A DNA stretch of 64,000 nucleotides from Ralstonia pickettii DTP0602 (lineage in GTDB: Bacteria; Pseudomonadota; Gammaproteobacteria; Burkholderiales; Burkholderiaceae): contig CP006667.1 of assembly GCA_000471925.1 (NCBI GenBank), positions 1,240,001 through 1,304,000 of the forward strand. The letters run 5' to 3'. Positions 50,377-59,772 of this stretch are shown piece by piece (position 1 is the stretch's first letter; each line of letters starts with the position of its first letter). The notes below the pieces were generated by a model. The model had not been told where the DNA came from, searched no databases, and saw only the letters and a list, made by a program, of their open reading frames with translations. Made by a program: the position numbers and the translations under genes.

Positions 50377-51747
50377 TCAGATCCGCGCGTCCGCGGCCGC
50401 CGGCGCCGGGATCGAACTGACCGCCGTATCGGCACGCTGCCCGGATGCAGACAACCGATGGTTGATGCAGGCCAGTGCCAGGGCGCCCACGATGCCCGCC
50501 GCACCGATCACCAGGAAGTTCTGTTCCAGCGGCAGCTTGAGCGAGACGATCAGCCCGATCAGCACCGGTGCCACGATGGCACCCAGGCGCCCGATACCCG
50601 AAGCCATGCCGACACCCGTGGAGCGGATCGACATGGGATAGAACTGTCCGCTGTAGGCATACGCCACGATCTGCGCGCCGGTGGTGCAAGCGCCGACAGC
50701 GCCGATAAGCAGGTAGAGCACGTCAGTCGAGGTCTTGAACGTCATCAGGTACAGGAAGAAGGCGCCAAGTGCGTACATGCTTACCAGCACCCACTTGATG
50801 TGGAAACGGTCGGCAAGCCAGCCGCCACCAATCGCACCGACCACTGCCCCCAGGTTCAGCGCAATGACAAAGCTCAGCGCGGAGCCAAGGCTGTACCCCG
50901 ACATCGCCATCAGCTTGGTCAGCCACGTGCTGAGCGCGTAGACCATGAACAAGCCGGTAAAGAAGGCGATCCAGAACATGATCGTACTGACACCGCGGCC
51001 CTCCTGGAACAACCGCGCCACCGGTGCGCCGGCGGCGCGGTCCTGGCGCGGTACCTGGAAGGTGGCGCCAGAATCGAGCCTCAGTTGCGGATCGATGCGG
51101 CGCACGACTTCACGCAGGTCGCGCTCGTTCTGGCGCGACACCAGGAACGACAGCGACTCCGGCATCGTCTTCAGGATGAAGGGGATCAGGAGCACCGGCA
51201 CACCCGCGGCAAAGAAGACGACCTGCCAGCCGAATCCGGCAATGAACTGCTTGCCGATCACGGCGGCCAGGATGCCGCCGATCGCATAGCCGGAGAACAT
51301 CACGGTCGTCATGAAGCTGCGGATCCGGCGCGGCGAATACTCGGTCATCTGCGCAACGATGTTCGGCATGACGCCGCCGATCCCGAGGCCTGCGATAAAG
51401 CGCATCACGCTGAACGTGACCGGGTCGCTGGTGAGGCCCGCTGCCGCGGTGAACACGCTGAACAGGAACACGCACAGCGAAATGGTCCAGCGGCGTCCGA
51501 TCTTGTCGGACAGGGCGCCCAGGAAGATGGCGCCGAACATCATGCCAAACAGCGCTGAACTTGCCATGAAGCCGGCCGTCGAGGCAGTGACGCCCATTTC
51601 CTTCATGATCGACGGCAGCGCGGCGCCCGCCACGGCAATGTCGTAGCCGTCAATGATGATCACCAGCAGGCACCAGGCCAGGACCCGCGCGTGGAATTTG
51701 TTGAAGCTGGCTTCGTCGGCCAGTTTATGTACATCTATGTGCTGCAT
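50377..51747 (-). CDS. MFS transporter, aromatic acid:H+ symporter (AAHS)-like
   Basis: A 456-residue inner-membrane protein with about 12 hydrophobic segments. WCLLVIIIDGYDIAVAGAAL carries the DGYD motif of the AAHS family in helix 1, GALSDKIGRRW is the loop 2-3 motif, and VVGAIGGGWLADRFHIKW the loop 8-9 repeat. The ATG at 51747 is preceded by GGAGGAG at 8 bases, so the slightly longer frame from 51762 is not used. The aromatic or alicyclic acid it imports is not determined. No gene lies between it and 52079. Confidence 0.9.
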   Translation of the reverse strand: MQHIDVHKLADEASFNKFHARVLAWCLLVIIIDGYDIAVAGAALPSIMKEMGVTASTAGFMASSALFGMMFGAIFLGALSDKIGRRWTISLCVFLFSVFTAAAGLTSDPVTFSVMRFIAGLGIGGVMPNIVAQMTEYSPRRIRSFMTTVMFSGYAIGGILAAVIGKQFIAGFGWQVVFFAAGVPVLLIPFILKTMPESLSFLVSRQNERDLREVVRRIDPQLRLDSGATFQVPRQDRAAGAPVARLFQEGRGVSTIMFWIAFFTGLFMVYALSTWLTKLMAMSGYSLGSALSFVIALNLGAVVGAIGGGWLADRFHIKWVLVSMYALGAFFLYLMTFKTSTDVLYLLIGAVGACTTGAQIVAYAYSGQFYPMSIRSTGVGMASGIGRLGAIVAPVLIGLIVSLKLPLEQNFLVIGAAGIVGALALACINHRLSASGQRADTAVSSIPAPAAADARI

Positions 51748-51896
51748 ATGGGTCTCCTCCATCAGTTACGCTCTCGGAATCGTTCGTGACTTCCCGGTGT
51801 GGCACCGTCCGGGCAACGACGCCCATGCCGATGGAGCGAAATATGGTGGATGGAGGGATATGCGTCAATATCATGATGCATAAATCTGGGCGTACT

Positions 51897-51940
51897 ACGG
51901 GTAATTCCCGTGTTTGTGCTTTGTAGACAAAACAACTACA
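51897..51940. promoter_or_regulatory. Two inverted repeats upstream of the MFS transporter gene
   Basis: ACGGG/CCCGT around TAATT (51897-51911) and TGTAG/CTACA around nine bases (51922-51940) lie in an AT-rich stretch of the 331-base gap 51748-52078. They are 150-195 bases upstream of the transporter start, a range where a regulator could act. No other element was seen in this gap. Confidence 0.4.
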
Positions 51941-52078
51941 TCAATATGACGATATGAGTGGGGCCTCTAAGGGCTGGTTCTGTGACGTTGCCGGCACTGT
52001 CAAGCAGGACACCCGGCGCCTTGCAGTCGAAGCAAAGCCCCTACAATTGGCCCCCGAGATCCCTATCGCCGCGATTCG

Positions 52079-52672
52079 TTGCCAGCCATCTCCCTTTCCC
52101 CGTTCGACAGCCTGCTCGGCGACATCGCCGACTGCCGCGCGTGCACCTTGCCACACGAGCCGCGCCCAGTCGTGCGCGCCGCTGTCGGCGCACGCCTGCT
52201 GATCGTTGGCCAGGCGCCCGGGCGGCGCGTACACGAAACGGGGATTCCATGGAACGACCCCTCCGGCGATCAATTGCGCACCTGGCTGCAACTGACGCCT
52301 GAGCAGTTCTACGACGACAGTCGGGTGGCGATCGTGCCGATGGGGTTCTGTTATCCGGGCAAGGGCAGCCACGGCGACCTGCCGCCGCGGCGCGAATGCG
52401 CGCCCCTGTGGCATGCGCGGCTGCTTGAATTCATGCCCGATATCCGCCTGACGCTGCTGATCGGTCGCCACGCCCAGGCGTACTACCTGAAAGGCAGGAG
52501 CAAGCCGACGCTCGCGGACACCGTTGCGGCATATGCCGACTATCTGCCGCAGTGGATGCCGCTGCCGCACCCGAGCCCGCGCAACCGCTTCTGGCTGCGC
52601 CAGAACCCATGGTTCGAAGCGGACGTGGTGCCGGTGCTGCGACAGCAGGTGGCGATGGCGCTGGCGGATTGA
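52079..52672 (+). CDS. Uracil-DNA glycosylase family protein
   Basis: A 197-residue protein of the uracil-DNA glycosylase superfamily. LLIVGQAPGRRVHETGIPWND is the GQ-x-PG motif with water-activating region, FCYPGK follows, TLLIGRHAQAYYL is the central strand, and LPHPSPRNRFWLRQNPW is the HPSPRN loop. Cysteines DCRAC near the N-terminus are a remnant-like pair; no full iron-sulfur set is seen. The only in-frame start is TTG at 52079. It has no functional link with the neighbours. Confidence 0.82.
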   Translation: MPAISLSPFDSLLGDIADCRACTLPHEPRPVVRAAVGARLLIVGQAPGRRVHETGIPWNDPSGDQLRTWLQLTPEQFYDDSRVAIVPMGFCYPGKGSHGDLPPRRECAPLWHARLLEFMPDIRLTLLIGRHAQAYYLKGRSKPTLADTVAAYADYLPQWMPLPHPSPRNRFWLRQNPWFEADVVPVLRQQVAMALAD

Positions 52673-52805
52673 CCCGGGCAGCGCCATCAGCATCCGGATC
52701 CGGATTGTTCAATCCACTAAACAGTAAATCGAGTCAACGTCGATTGTTGCCGGCCTGACCCGCTCCTACACTCGAATCCTCAACATTCCACACGAGGAGC
52801 ACGAG

Positions 52806-54326
52806 ATGAGCGCAGCGCACAGCTATGACGATCAAGGCGATGTCACCCACTACATTGGCGGACAACGAACCACGGGCGAAGCCACTCGCCGCCAGGAAGT
52901 CTTCAACCCGGCCACGGGCGTGGTAGCGCGCCATGTGGTCCTCGGCACCCGCGGTGATGTCGAGTCCGCCGTCGCCGCCGCGGCCAAGGCGTTCCCCGCC
53001 TGGGCGCAAACGCCGCCGATTCGTCGCGCACGGATCATGCAACGCTTCCTGCAACTGATGAATGCGCGCCGCGATGAACTGGCCGCGATCATTACGGCCG
53101 AGCACGGCAAGGTGTTCTCGGATGCGCAGGGTGAGGTGGCACGAGGCATCGACGTGATCGAGTTTGCCTGTGGCATCCCGCAGTTGCTGAAGGGCGATTA
53201 CACGGACCAGGTCAGCACGGGCATCGATAACTGGACGCTGCGCCAGCCGCTGGGCGTGGCGATTGGCATTACGCCGTTCAATTTCCCCTGCATGGTGCCG
53301 TGCTGGATGTTCCCTGTCGCGATTGCCGCGGGCAACACCTTTGTGCTGAAGCCGAGCGAACGCGATCCGAGCGCAAGCCTGCTGATGGCCGAGCTGCTCG
53401 CTGAAGCCGGGCTGCCCGCCGGCGTCTTCAATGTCGTGCAAGGCGACAAGGACGTGGTCGAGGCACTGATCGATCATCCGGAGGTGAAGGCGGTCAGCTT
53501 TGTCGGCTCCACGCCGATTGCGCAATCGATCAGCGAGCGCGCCAGCCGTGCCGGCAAGCGGGTGCAGGCGCTCGGCGGCGCCAAGAACCACCTGGTGGTG
53601 ATGCCTGATGCCGATATCGACAAGGCGGTGGATGCGCTGATCGGTGCCGCGTACGGCTCCGCGGGCGAGCGTTGCATGGCGGTGTCGGTCGCGGTGCTGG
53701 TGGGCGATACCGCCGAGCGGCTGATTCCCGTGCTGACGGAGCGTGCCCGCAACCTTAAGATCGGCAACGGCGTGCGCCCGGAGGTGGAGATGGGCCCCGT
53801 TGTCACCCGTGCGGCGCTGGAGCGTATCGAAGGCTATATCGGCCTCGGCGTGGAAGAGGGCGCTTCGCTGCTGCTGGACGGCCGTGGCTTGCGTGTCGAC
53901 GGGCACGAGGCGGGCTTCTTCACCGGGGCAACGCTGTTCGATCACGTCAAGCCGCATATGCGGATCTACCAGGAAGAGATCTTCGGTCCGGTGCTGGGTT
54001 GTGTCCGCGTCAAGGACTTTGCCGAAGCCGTGGCACTGATCAACGCGCACGAGTATGCCAACGGCGTGTCCTGCTACACCAGCGACGGCGGCATTGCCCG
54101 CGCCTTCTCGCGGCAGATCGAAGTCGGCATGGTCGGCATCAACGTGCCCATCCCCGTTCCCATGGCCTGGCATGGCTTCGGTGGCTGGAAGCGCAGCCTG
54201 TTCGGCGACATGCATGTCTACGGGGAAGAGGGCGTGCGCTTCTATACCCGCCAGAAGTCGGTCATGCAGCGCTGGCCGGACAGCATTGCCAAGGGCGCGG
54301 AGTTCGCGATGCCCACTGCCAATTAA
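52806..54326 (+). CDS. mmsA: CoA-acylating methylmalonate-semialdehyde dehydrogenase
   Basis: A 506-residue aldehyde dehydrogenase of the MmsA/IolA branch, which turns methylmalonate or malonate semialdehyde with CoA and NAD into propionyl- or acetyl-Co[48 protein letters not shown] and [16 protein letters not shown] with catalytic Cys in [16 protein letters not shown] are diagnostic; GGAKN replaces the ELGGK of ordinary ALDHs. Late [17 protein letters not shown] completes the family pattern. Valine and inositol routes use this enzyme, but here it stands alone. Confidence 0.92.
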   Translation: MSAAHSYDDQGDVTHYIGGQRTTGEATRRQEVFNPATGVVARHVVLGTRGDVESAVAAAAKAFPAWAQTPPIRRARIMQRFLQLMNARRDELAAIITAEHGKVFSDAQGEVARGIDVIEFACGIPQLLKGDYTDQVSTGIDNWTLRQPLGVAIGITPFNFPCMVPCWMFPVAIAAGNTFVLKPSERDPSASLLMAELLAEAGLPAGVFNVVQGDKDVVEALIDHPEVKAVSFVGSTPIAQSISERASRAGKRVQALGGAKNHLVVMPDADIDKAVDALIGAAYGSAGERCMAVSVAVLVGDTAERLIPVLTERARNLKIGNGVRPEVEMGPVVTRAALERIEGYIGLGVEEGASLLLDGRGLRVDGHEAGFFTGATLFDHVKPHMRIYQEEIFGPVLGCVRVKDFAEAVALINAHEYANGVSCYTSDGGIARAFSRQIEVGMVGINVPIPVPMAWHGFGGWKRSLFGDMHVYGEEGVRFYTRQKSVMQRWPDSIAKGAEFAMPTAN

Positions 54327-54349
54327 GGGAGGCGATGCATCGCCAGCGG

Positions 54350-54378
54350 CATCACCGGCGGTGATGGATGGCATCACC
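54350..54378 (+). other. Three-segment alternative hairpin downstream of mmsA
   Basis: CATCACC (54350-54356), GGTGATG (54360-54366) and CATCACC (54372-54378) are arranged so that the middle segment can pair with either flank but not both. No T-run follows. It lies between mmsA and the DUF485 gene (gap 54327-54524), in which I see no gene. Confidence 0.4.
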
Positions 54379-54524
54379 AGATATCGTTGTACATGAGGTC
54401 TGGCGCGACATAACTTAGTGGGGACCCCCGCCCTCCGTGGGGGCAACCCCGGGGCACATGCGAACCCATGGCCCGCCACAAGACAGCACTCGACCGACAT
54501 AGGCGAGGCGCATAAGGAGGAGAC

Positions 54525-54839
54525 ATGCCTGACACGATTGCTTATTCCAGCATTCGCACCCACGCAATCTTTGCAGAGCTGGTCACGCGCCGGAAGCGGC
54601 TGGTGGTCCTGCTATCGCTGCTGACCATCGTTCCCTACTACCTCTTCGTCATGGTTGCCGCCGTGCGCCCGGAGATGCTGGCCAGGCCGGTTTCCGCGCA
54701 GAGCAGCATCACCGTAGGCTGGCCAGTCGGCATCGCGATGATCGTCGGCGGCTGGCTCCTGACCGGCCTGTATGTGCGGCGCGCCAACGGTGAGTTCGAT
54801 CGCCTCAACAAGCAACTGCTGGTGGAGACGACGAAATGA
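54525..54839 (+). CDS. DUF485 domain membrane protein (YjcH-like)
   Basis: A 104-residue protein with two hydrophobic segments ([20 protein letters not shown] and [20 protein letters not shown]) and the charged end [12 protein letters not shown], which is the DUF485 pattern. Such proteins are encoded directly before acetate-type sodium symporters and probably help them. AGGAGGAG precedes the ATG. The symporter gene overlaps it by four bases (ATGA). Confidence 0.9.
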   Translation: MPDTIAYSSIRTHAIFAELVTRRKRLVVLLSLLTIVPYYLFVMVAAVRPEMLARPVSAQSSITVGWPVGIAMIVGGWLLTGLYVRRANGEFDRLNKQLLVETTK

Positions 54840-56509
54840 GGGCCAATGCGAAGTCAGCCGTGGCCGCCGCCACGTTGCCATGGGCGGCCGCTGCCGAGGC
54901 CGCGCCAGGCGCGCTGCAGGCCGTGCAGACGCAGCCGACCAACAGCGTTGCCATTGTGATGTTCCTGGTGTTCGTTGTCGCGACCCTGGGCATTACCTAT
55001 TGGGCCGCGGAGAAAACCAGGTCCTTGAACGACTTCTACAACTGCGGCGGTGGCATTACGGGATTCCAGAATGGCCTTGCCCTGGCCGGCGACTATATGT
55101 CGGCGGCCGCGCTGCTCGGTGTCACGAGCACGATCTTTGCCAAAGGCTACGACGGCTTTATCTACTCGATCAGCTTCTTTATCGCGTGGCCGTTGCTGCT
55201 GTTCCTGTTCGCGGAGAAGATCCGCAATCTCGGCAAGGTGACCGTCGCCGATATTGCCTCCTATCGGCTGGACCAGGAGAAGATCCGGACCTTCATGTCC
55301 TTCGGCTCGCTGACCATCGTCTGTTTCTACCTGGTCGTGCAGATGGTCGGCGCCGGGCAGCTGATCCAGCTCCTGTTCGGTCTCGACTACAACTACGCCG
55401 TGATCGGCGTCGGGCTGCTGATGATGATCTATGTCACCTTCGGCGGCATGGTGGCGACCACGTGGGTGCAGATCATCAAGGCGGTGCTGCTGCTGGCGGG
55501 CGGCACCTTGCTCGCCATCCTGGCGCTCTGGAAGTTCAATTTTTCGTTCGAGTCATTGCTGGCCGAGGCCGTGGCGAGCCACAAGGATGGCGTGAAGATC
55601 CTTGCGCCGGGCACGCTGGTATCGGACCCGCTCTCCATGCTGTCGCTGTCGGTGGGCCTGGTGTTCGGTACGGCGGGGCTGCCCCATATCCTGATGCGGT
55701 TCTTTACGGTGCCGGATGCCCAGGAGGCGAGGAAGTCGGTGTTTGTCGCAACCGGTTTCATCGGGTTCTTCTACCTGGTGGTGGCGGTGCTTGGCCTTTC
55801 GGCAATCGTGATCGTCGGGCGGGATCCCGCGTTCTACGAAGGTGGAATCCTGGGAGGAAAGCTGATCGGCGGCAGCAACATGCCAGTCATGCACCTGGCC
55901 AAGGCGCTCGGTGGCGACCTGCTGCTGGGCTTCCTCTCGGCGGTAGCCTTCGCGACCATCCTCGCGGTGGTTGCCGGCCTCACGATGGCGGGCACGTCGG
56001 CGGTTTCGCACGACCTGTACGCCAAGGTGATCAAGAAGAACCGGGCCAGCCCGGCGGCCGAGATGCGTGTCTCGCGCGTGGCCTCGGTATCGATCGGCAT
56101 GGTCGCGGTTGCCCTCGGCATCCTGTTCAAGGACCAGAACATCGCGTTCCTGGTGGCGTTGGCCTTCGGCGTCGCGGCATCGGTCAATTTCCCGATCCTG
56201 GTGCTGTCGATCTATTGGAAGGGCCTGACGACACGCGGCGCGCTGATGGGCGGCATCGCAGGACTGGTCTGCGCGGTCGGGCTCGTGGTGCTCTCCCCCG
56301 CGGTCTGGGTCAAGATCCTGGGCTTCCGGCACGCGGTCTTTCCGTACGACTATCCGGCGCTGGTTTCGATGAACGTGGCACTGCTGGTCACCTGGCTGGG
56401 ATCGGTCACTGACCGCAGCGCGCGGGCAGAGTGGGAACGCAGCGCCTACGAAGACCAGTTTGTCCGCGCGCACACCGGCATTGGCGCGTCCGGTGCGGTG
56501 AGTCACTAA
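54836..56509 (+). CDS. Sodium:solute symporter, ActP-type (SSS family)
   Basis: A 557-residue carrier with 13 or so membrane segments. [31 protein letters not shown] is the SSS core (about residues 64-95), and [20 protein letters not shown] with [20 protein letters not shown] later follow. The N-terminus to residue 30 looks like a cleaved or re-entrant hydrophobic leader as in ActP. Substrates of close relatives are acetate, glycolate or other short monocarboxylates. It follows its DUF485 partner. Confidence 0.9.
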   Translation: MRANAKSAVAAATLPWAAAAEAAPGALQAVQTQPTNSVAIVMFLVFVVATLGITYWAAEKTRSLNDFYNCGGGITGFQNGLALAGDYMSAAALLGVTSTIFAKGYDGFIYSISFFIAWPLLLFLFAEKIRNLGKVTVADIASYRLDQEKIRTFMSFGSLTIVCFYLVVQMVGAGQLIQLLFGLDYNYAVIGVGLLMMIYVTFGGMVATTWVQIIKAVLLLAGGTLLAILALWKFNFSFESLLAEAVASHKDGVKILAPGTLVSDPLSMLSLSVGLVFGTAGLPHILMRFFTVPDAQEARKSVFVATGFIGFFYLVVAVLGLSAIVIVGRDPAFYEGGILGGKLIGGSNMPVMHLAKALGGDLLLGFLSAVAFATILAVVAGLTMAGTSAVSHDLYAKVIKKNRASPAAEMRVSRVASVSIGMVAVALGILFKDQNIAFLVALAFGVAASVNFPILVLSIYWKGLTTRGALMGGIAGLVCAVGLVVLSPAVWVKILGFRHAVFPYDYPALVSMNVALLVTWLGSVTDRSARAEWERSAYEDQFVRAHTGIGASGAVSH

Positions 56510-56522
56510 TCGGGAGTAGGAA

Positions 56523-57077
56523 ATGCAGATGAGGGATACCGGGCTGCGGTTCTCGCCCATCACGATCGTATTGCATTGGCTGATCGCGGCGACGGTGGCG
56601 GTCATGGTCTGGCTCGGCTTGTCGGCGGGCCAGTTGGAGGCCGGAGCCGGCAAGGCCGAGCTGATCCGGATGCACAGCACGCTGGGGACACTGCTGTTCG
56701 CGGTGGCCAGCTACCGCTTATGGGCGCGGCTCACTTCCTGGCATCCGCTTCCGGTCGGCTCGCCCAATCCCATCGAGGTGATGATCAGCCGGTCGGTTGC
56801 CGTGGCGCTCGCGCTCGCGCCGGTGCTGTTGCCGCTGGATGGCTGGCTGGCGATGTCGGCCGCTGGCGATGTGGTGCGGCTGCCAGGCGGGATTGCGCTA
56901 CCCGCCCTGATGGCGCCGAATGCCGACGTTGAGTATGTGGCGAAGCTGCTCCACAAGATCGGAGCCTATGCGTTCCTGGCAGGGCTGGCGCTGCATATCT
57001 TCGGTGCCATGAAGAATCACTTCGTTCTCAGGAACGACACGCTGAAACGTATGCTTGGCAAGCAAGTGGAGCTCTGA
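56523..57077 (+). CDS. Cytochrome b561
   Basis: A 184-residue diheme membrane protein with four hydrophobic segments. ITIVLHWLIAATVAVMVWLG supplies the first His, RMHSTLGTLLFAVASYRLW the second, and LHKIGAYAFLAGLALHIFGA two more, the arrangement of the b561/YodB family that passes electrons between quinol and periplasmic acceptors. The gene lies 13 bases after the symporter and 2 bases before the nitronate monooxygenase gene, so all are probably co-transcribed. Confidence 0.9.
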   Translation: MQMRDTGLRFSPITIVLHWLIAATVAVMVWLGLSAGQLEAGAGKAELIRMHSTLGTLLFAVASYRLWARLTSWHPLPVGSPNPIEVMISRSVAVALALAPVLLPLDGWLAMSAAGDVVRLPGGIALPALMAPNADVEYVAKLLHKIGAYAFLAGLALHIFGAMKNHFVLRNDTLKRMLGKQVEL

Positions 57078-57079
57078 CG

Positions 57080-58063
57080 ATGACGCATGACAATGTATCG
57101 GCCCGCGGCATGGGCCTAGCACACGCGCTGTGCGGTATCGAGTATCCGGTGTTCCAGGCCGGCATGGCGGGAATATCCGGGCCCGCGTTGGCCGCTGCCG
57201 TATCGAATGCTGGCGGACTGGGGCATCTGGGCGGGCTCCGCCTGCCGCCCTTGGCGCTACGCAAGTGGATCCGGGAGACCAGGGCGCTGACGGACAAGCC
57301 GTTTGGCGTGAATATCGTCCCGTCCTTTGGCGGCCCGGAGGTATTCGAGGCGCAGTTCCGCGTCATCCTTGAAGAAAAGCCGCGAGTCGTCTCGCTCTTC
57401 TATGGCGATTTCGCGGAGATGATTCCCCGCGCAAAAGCGGCCGGCATTACGGTGATCGTGCAGGTCGGCTCGGTGGCGCTCGCCAGGCAGGCAATCGCCT
57501 GGGGCGCGGACATCCTGGTGGCCCAGGGGGCGGAAGGCGGTGGGCATCTCAACCAGGGAACCATTGGCGTGTTGTCGTTGGTGCCCGCCTTTGTCGAGAT
57601 CGCCGAGGGGCGCCCGGTACTGGCCGCGGGCGGGATTGTCAACCGTGCCGATGTCAGGGCCGTGCTGGAGGTGGGGGCTGCGGGCGTATGGGTCGGGACT
57701 GCCTTCGTCGCGGCGACGGAGTCGCTCGCCCATGACCTCTACAAGCAAAAGATCGTCGAGGCCACCATCGACGATACCGAGTATCGCACCGGCTATTCGT
57801 TCGGGTGGCCGTTCGGCACGCCGCACCGGGTGATTCCGAACCGGAAGAAATGGAACCCGGTCAAGTACGTCGGCGGCGGCGCCCGGGTGATCGACAAGCC
57901 AGAGATGGCGGAGAAGTTGTCGCTGTATGCAGGGCAGGGCGTCGGGAAGATCCACAGCGTCGTTCCGGCCCGGGAGCGTGTTGCGGAGCTGGTTGCGGGA
58001 TTCTCTTCGTGGCAGGCCGGGGAAGCTGCAGGTACGCTTCAGGCATTGCCCGTGGCTGCCTGA
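57080..58063 (+). CDS. Nitronate monooxygenase/2-nitropropane dioxygenase family, FMN-dependent
   Basis: A 327-residue TIM-barrel flavoprotein. YPVFQAGMAGISGPALAAAVS with GGLGHLGG form the N-terminal FMN loop, VNIVPSFGGPEVFEAQF follows, and ILVAQGAEGGGHLNQGT contains the catalytic His (G-GH). VLAAGGIVNRADVRAVLEVG binds the FMN phosphate. A second, less similar member lies at 59773. Such enzymes oxidise nitronates such as propionate 3-nitronate and can also be enoyl reductases. Confidence 0.88.
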   Translation: MTHDNVSARGMGLAHALCGIEYPVFQAGMAGISGPALAAAVSNAGGLGHLGGLRLPPLALRKWIRETRALTDKPFGVNIVPSFGGPEVFEAQFRVILEEKPRVVSLFYGDFAEMIPRAKAAGITVIVQVGSVALARQAIAWGADILVAQGAEGGGHLNQGTIGVLSLVPAFVEIAEGRPVLAAGGIVNRADVRAVLEVGAAGVWVGTAFVAATESLAHDLYKQKIVEATIDDTEYRTGYSFGWPFGTPHRVIPNRKKWNPVKYVGGGARVIDKPEMAEKLSLYAGQGVGKIHSVVPARERVAELVAGFSSWQAGEAAGTLQALPVAA

Positions 58064-58082
58064 GCTGGCGGCACGCTCAACG

Positions 58083-58110
58083 GCTGACCCTGGCGATCGT
58101 CAGGGTCAGC
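58083..58110. terminator. Bidirectional hairpin between convergent genes
   Basis: GCTGACCCTG (58083-58092) and CAGGGTCAGC (58101-58110) form a perfect 10-bp stem with an 8-base loop in the 54-base gap between nitronate monooxygenase and LysR genes. Confidence 0.65.
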
Positions 58111-58117
58111 GGCAAGA

Positions 58118-58999
58118 CTACCGCGGGCTAGCCGTCTGTTCATGCGCGACGCTCACAATGGCGCGCAGCGCCGACGTCTCGAAGCCGTCTTTGCAGCGAA
58201 TAAATACCGTGGCGACGTTGGCGAACGCATCGGGCAGGCGGTGGCAAGCAATCAGGTCGCGCGATTCGTGACGCTCGACCACCGCCTTCGGCAGGATCGT
58301 GATGCCCATGCCCGCGGCGGTGCAGGACAAGATGCCGTCCAGCGTGCCAAGCTCAAGGATCTGTCCCGGAATCAATCCGGTCTGATAGAGCCATTGCTCC
58401 AGTGTGGAACGATAAAAGCAGCCGGAGCGAAACACGAGCACGGTCTGCTGCGTCATCGCCTTGGTGAGTTCGGCCAGGGTGCGGTACTTGTTGCTGCTGA
58501 CCAGGACCAGCTCCTCGTTGAGGATGGCCACCTGATGCAGCGCGGGATTCTGATGGAATCCGCCGACAAAGGCGCCGTCCAGGCGATGCGTCTCTACCGC
58601 CTTGATCAGTTCCGCCGTGGTGCCTGTGGTCAGCGACAGTTGCACGCGAGGATATTTCTCGCGGTAGGTGGCCAGCACCCGCGGAAGGCGGACGGCGGCG
58701 GTGGTTTCCATCGAACCGAGCCGCAAGGTGCCGGTCGGTGTGGTGTCGTCAAGCAATGCGTTGCGGCTTTCCTCGGTCAGCTGGAGGATCCGCTGGGCAT
58801 AGCCAAGAAAGGTCTGTCCTGCGGAAGTGAGGGTGATACCGCCCTTGTGCCGGATGAAGAGCGGCTGCTGCAGTTCGGTCTCCAGCTCCTTGACCCGCAT
58901 GGTGATGTTCGACTGCACGCAGTGCACGACTTCAGCGGCCGCGGTAAAGCTGCCGTATTCCGCGGCGGCACAGAACATCTTCAGTTGGCGCAACTCCAT
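58118..58999 (-). CDS. LysR family transcriptional regulator
   Basis: A 293-residue LysR protein with MELRQLKMFCAAAEYGSFTA and VVHCVQSNITMRVKELETEL as DNA-binding domain and an effector domain beginning near residue 92 (LRLGSMETTAAVRLP). The LGSMET-x-A block recurs in the LysR at 61009, so both belong to one subgroup. It is divergent from the MOSC gene 43 bases away, where a small inverted repeat lies. Confidence 0.92.
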   Translation of the reverse strand: MELRQLKMFCAAAEYGSFTAAAEVVHCVQSNITMRVKELETELQQPLFIRHKGGITLTSAGQTFLGYAQRILQLTEESRNALLDDTTPTGTLRLGSMETTAAVRLPRVLATYREKYPRVQLSLTTGTTAELIKAVETHRLDGAFVGGFHQNPALHQVAILNEELVLVSSNKYRTLAELTKAMTQQTVLVFRSGCFYRSTLEQWLYQTGLIPGQILELGTLDGILSCTAAGMGITILPKAVVERHESRDLIACHRLPDAFANVATVFIRCKDGFETSALRAIVSVAHEQTASPR

Positions 59000-59018
59000 G
59001 TTCTTAATCCTTTAATCA

Positions 59019-59031
59019 GTGTGATCCACAC
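59019..59031. promoter_or_regulatory. Small inverted repeat between LysR and MOSC genes
   Basis: GTGTG (59019-59023) and CACAC (59027-59031) flank ATC in the 43-base divergent intergenic region, 12 bases before the MOSC start codon. It may be the LysR binding site. Confidence 0.4.
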
Positions 59032-59042
59032 CGGAGATTCGG

Positions 59043-59726
59043 ATGGTTGAAGCTGTAGCAGATGTCGTCGTCGATGCCCTCTTTGCGGGCGGCATCGGGA
59101 TTCTCGGGGAGGAGGGGCATCGCAGCGGCATCTTCAAGCGGCGGGTCGAAGGCGATGTGCAGGTCTTTACAGAGGGCATCGCCGGTGACGAACAAGCCGA
59201 TCGGCGCGTCCATGGCGGGCCGGAAAAAGCGGTGCATCATTTTGCGGCGGAGAACTATGCAAGCCTGGCTTCATACTTTCCGCAGATTGCCGATGCATTG
59301 GTGCCAGGAAGCCTGGGCGAGAATATTTCGACGTCCGGCCTTACCGAACGCAACGTCCATATCGGCGATATTTATCGGGTTGGCGGTGTGACGCTGCAAG
59401 TGTCGCAACCGCGCAGCCCTTGCTGGAAAATCAATCATCGCTTCTCGACCGAGGGCATATCGCTCGTGGTTGCCCGGGAACGTATTACCGGCTGGTATTA
59501 CCGCGTGATCAAGGTGGGAACGATCCGGCCAGGCGATCGGTTGGAACTGGTCGGTAGAACATCGGAGCGGTTCTCCATCGACGAGTTCTGGAACGTGCAG
59601 TCGGCGCATTCGCCGCGGATCGAGGACATGCTGGATCTGGCTGCGGTCGGCGGGCTCGCGCACGACTGGAAGGTGCGGTTGACGGAGCGGGTGCGCTGGA
59701 TTCGCGAGCGCCGCCAGGCACAGTAA
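59043..59726 (+). CDS. MOSC domain protein, YiiM-like
   Basis: A 227-residue soluble protein with a MOSC (molybdenum cofactor sulfurase C-terminal) fold. DRRVHGGPEKAVHHFAAENY and the conserved Cys in VSQPRSPCWKINHRF match YiiM of E. coli in length and motifs; YiiM reduces N-hydroxylated bases and needs molybdenum cofactor. GGAG precedes the ATG. It lies under a divergent LysR gene and ends at a strong terminator. Confidence 0.88.
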   Translation: MVEAVADVVVDALFAGGIGILGEEGHRSGIFKRRVEGDVQVFTEGIAGDEQADRRVHGGPEKAVHHFAAENYASLASYFPQIADALVPGSLGENISTSGLTERNVHIGDIYRVGGVTLQVSQPRSPCWKINHRFSTEGISLVVARERITGWYYRVIKVGTIRPGDRLELVGRTSERFSIDEFWNVQSAHSPRIEDMLDLAAVGGLAHDWKVRLTERVRWIRERRQAQ

Positions 59727-59737
59727 GGCGCGAGAGG

Positions 59738-59764
59738 CTGGGGGACATGTCCCCCAGGCATCTG
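59738..59764. terminator. Rho-independent terminator between MOSC and nitronate monooxygenase genes
   Basis: A perfect 20-base palindrome (CTGGGGGACA at 59738-59747 and its complement to 59757) is followed on the plus strand by a short T-rich stretch ending near 59768. It separates two convergent genes. Confidence 0.7.
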
Positions 59765-59772
59765 TTTTCACG

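Noticed and set aside
52734..54563. A 609-codon open frame on the minus strand
   Set aside because: It mirrors mmsA, which is a clear full-length family member; the antisense product is compositionally biased.
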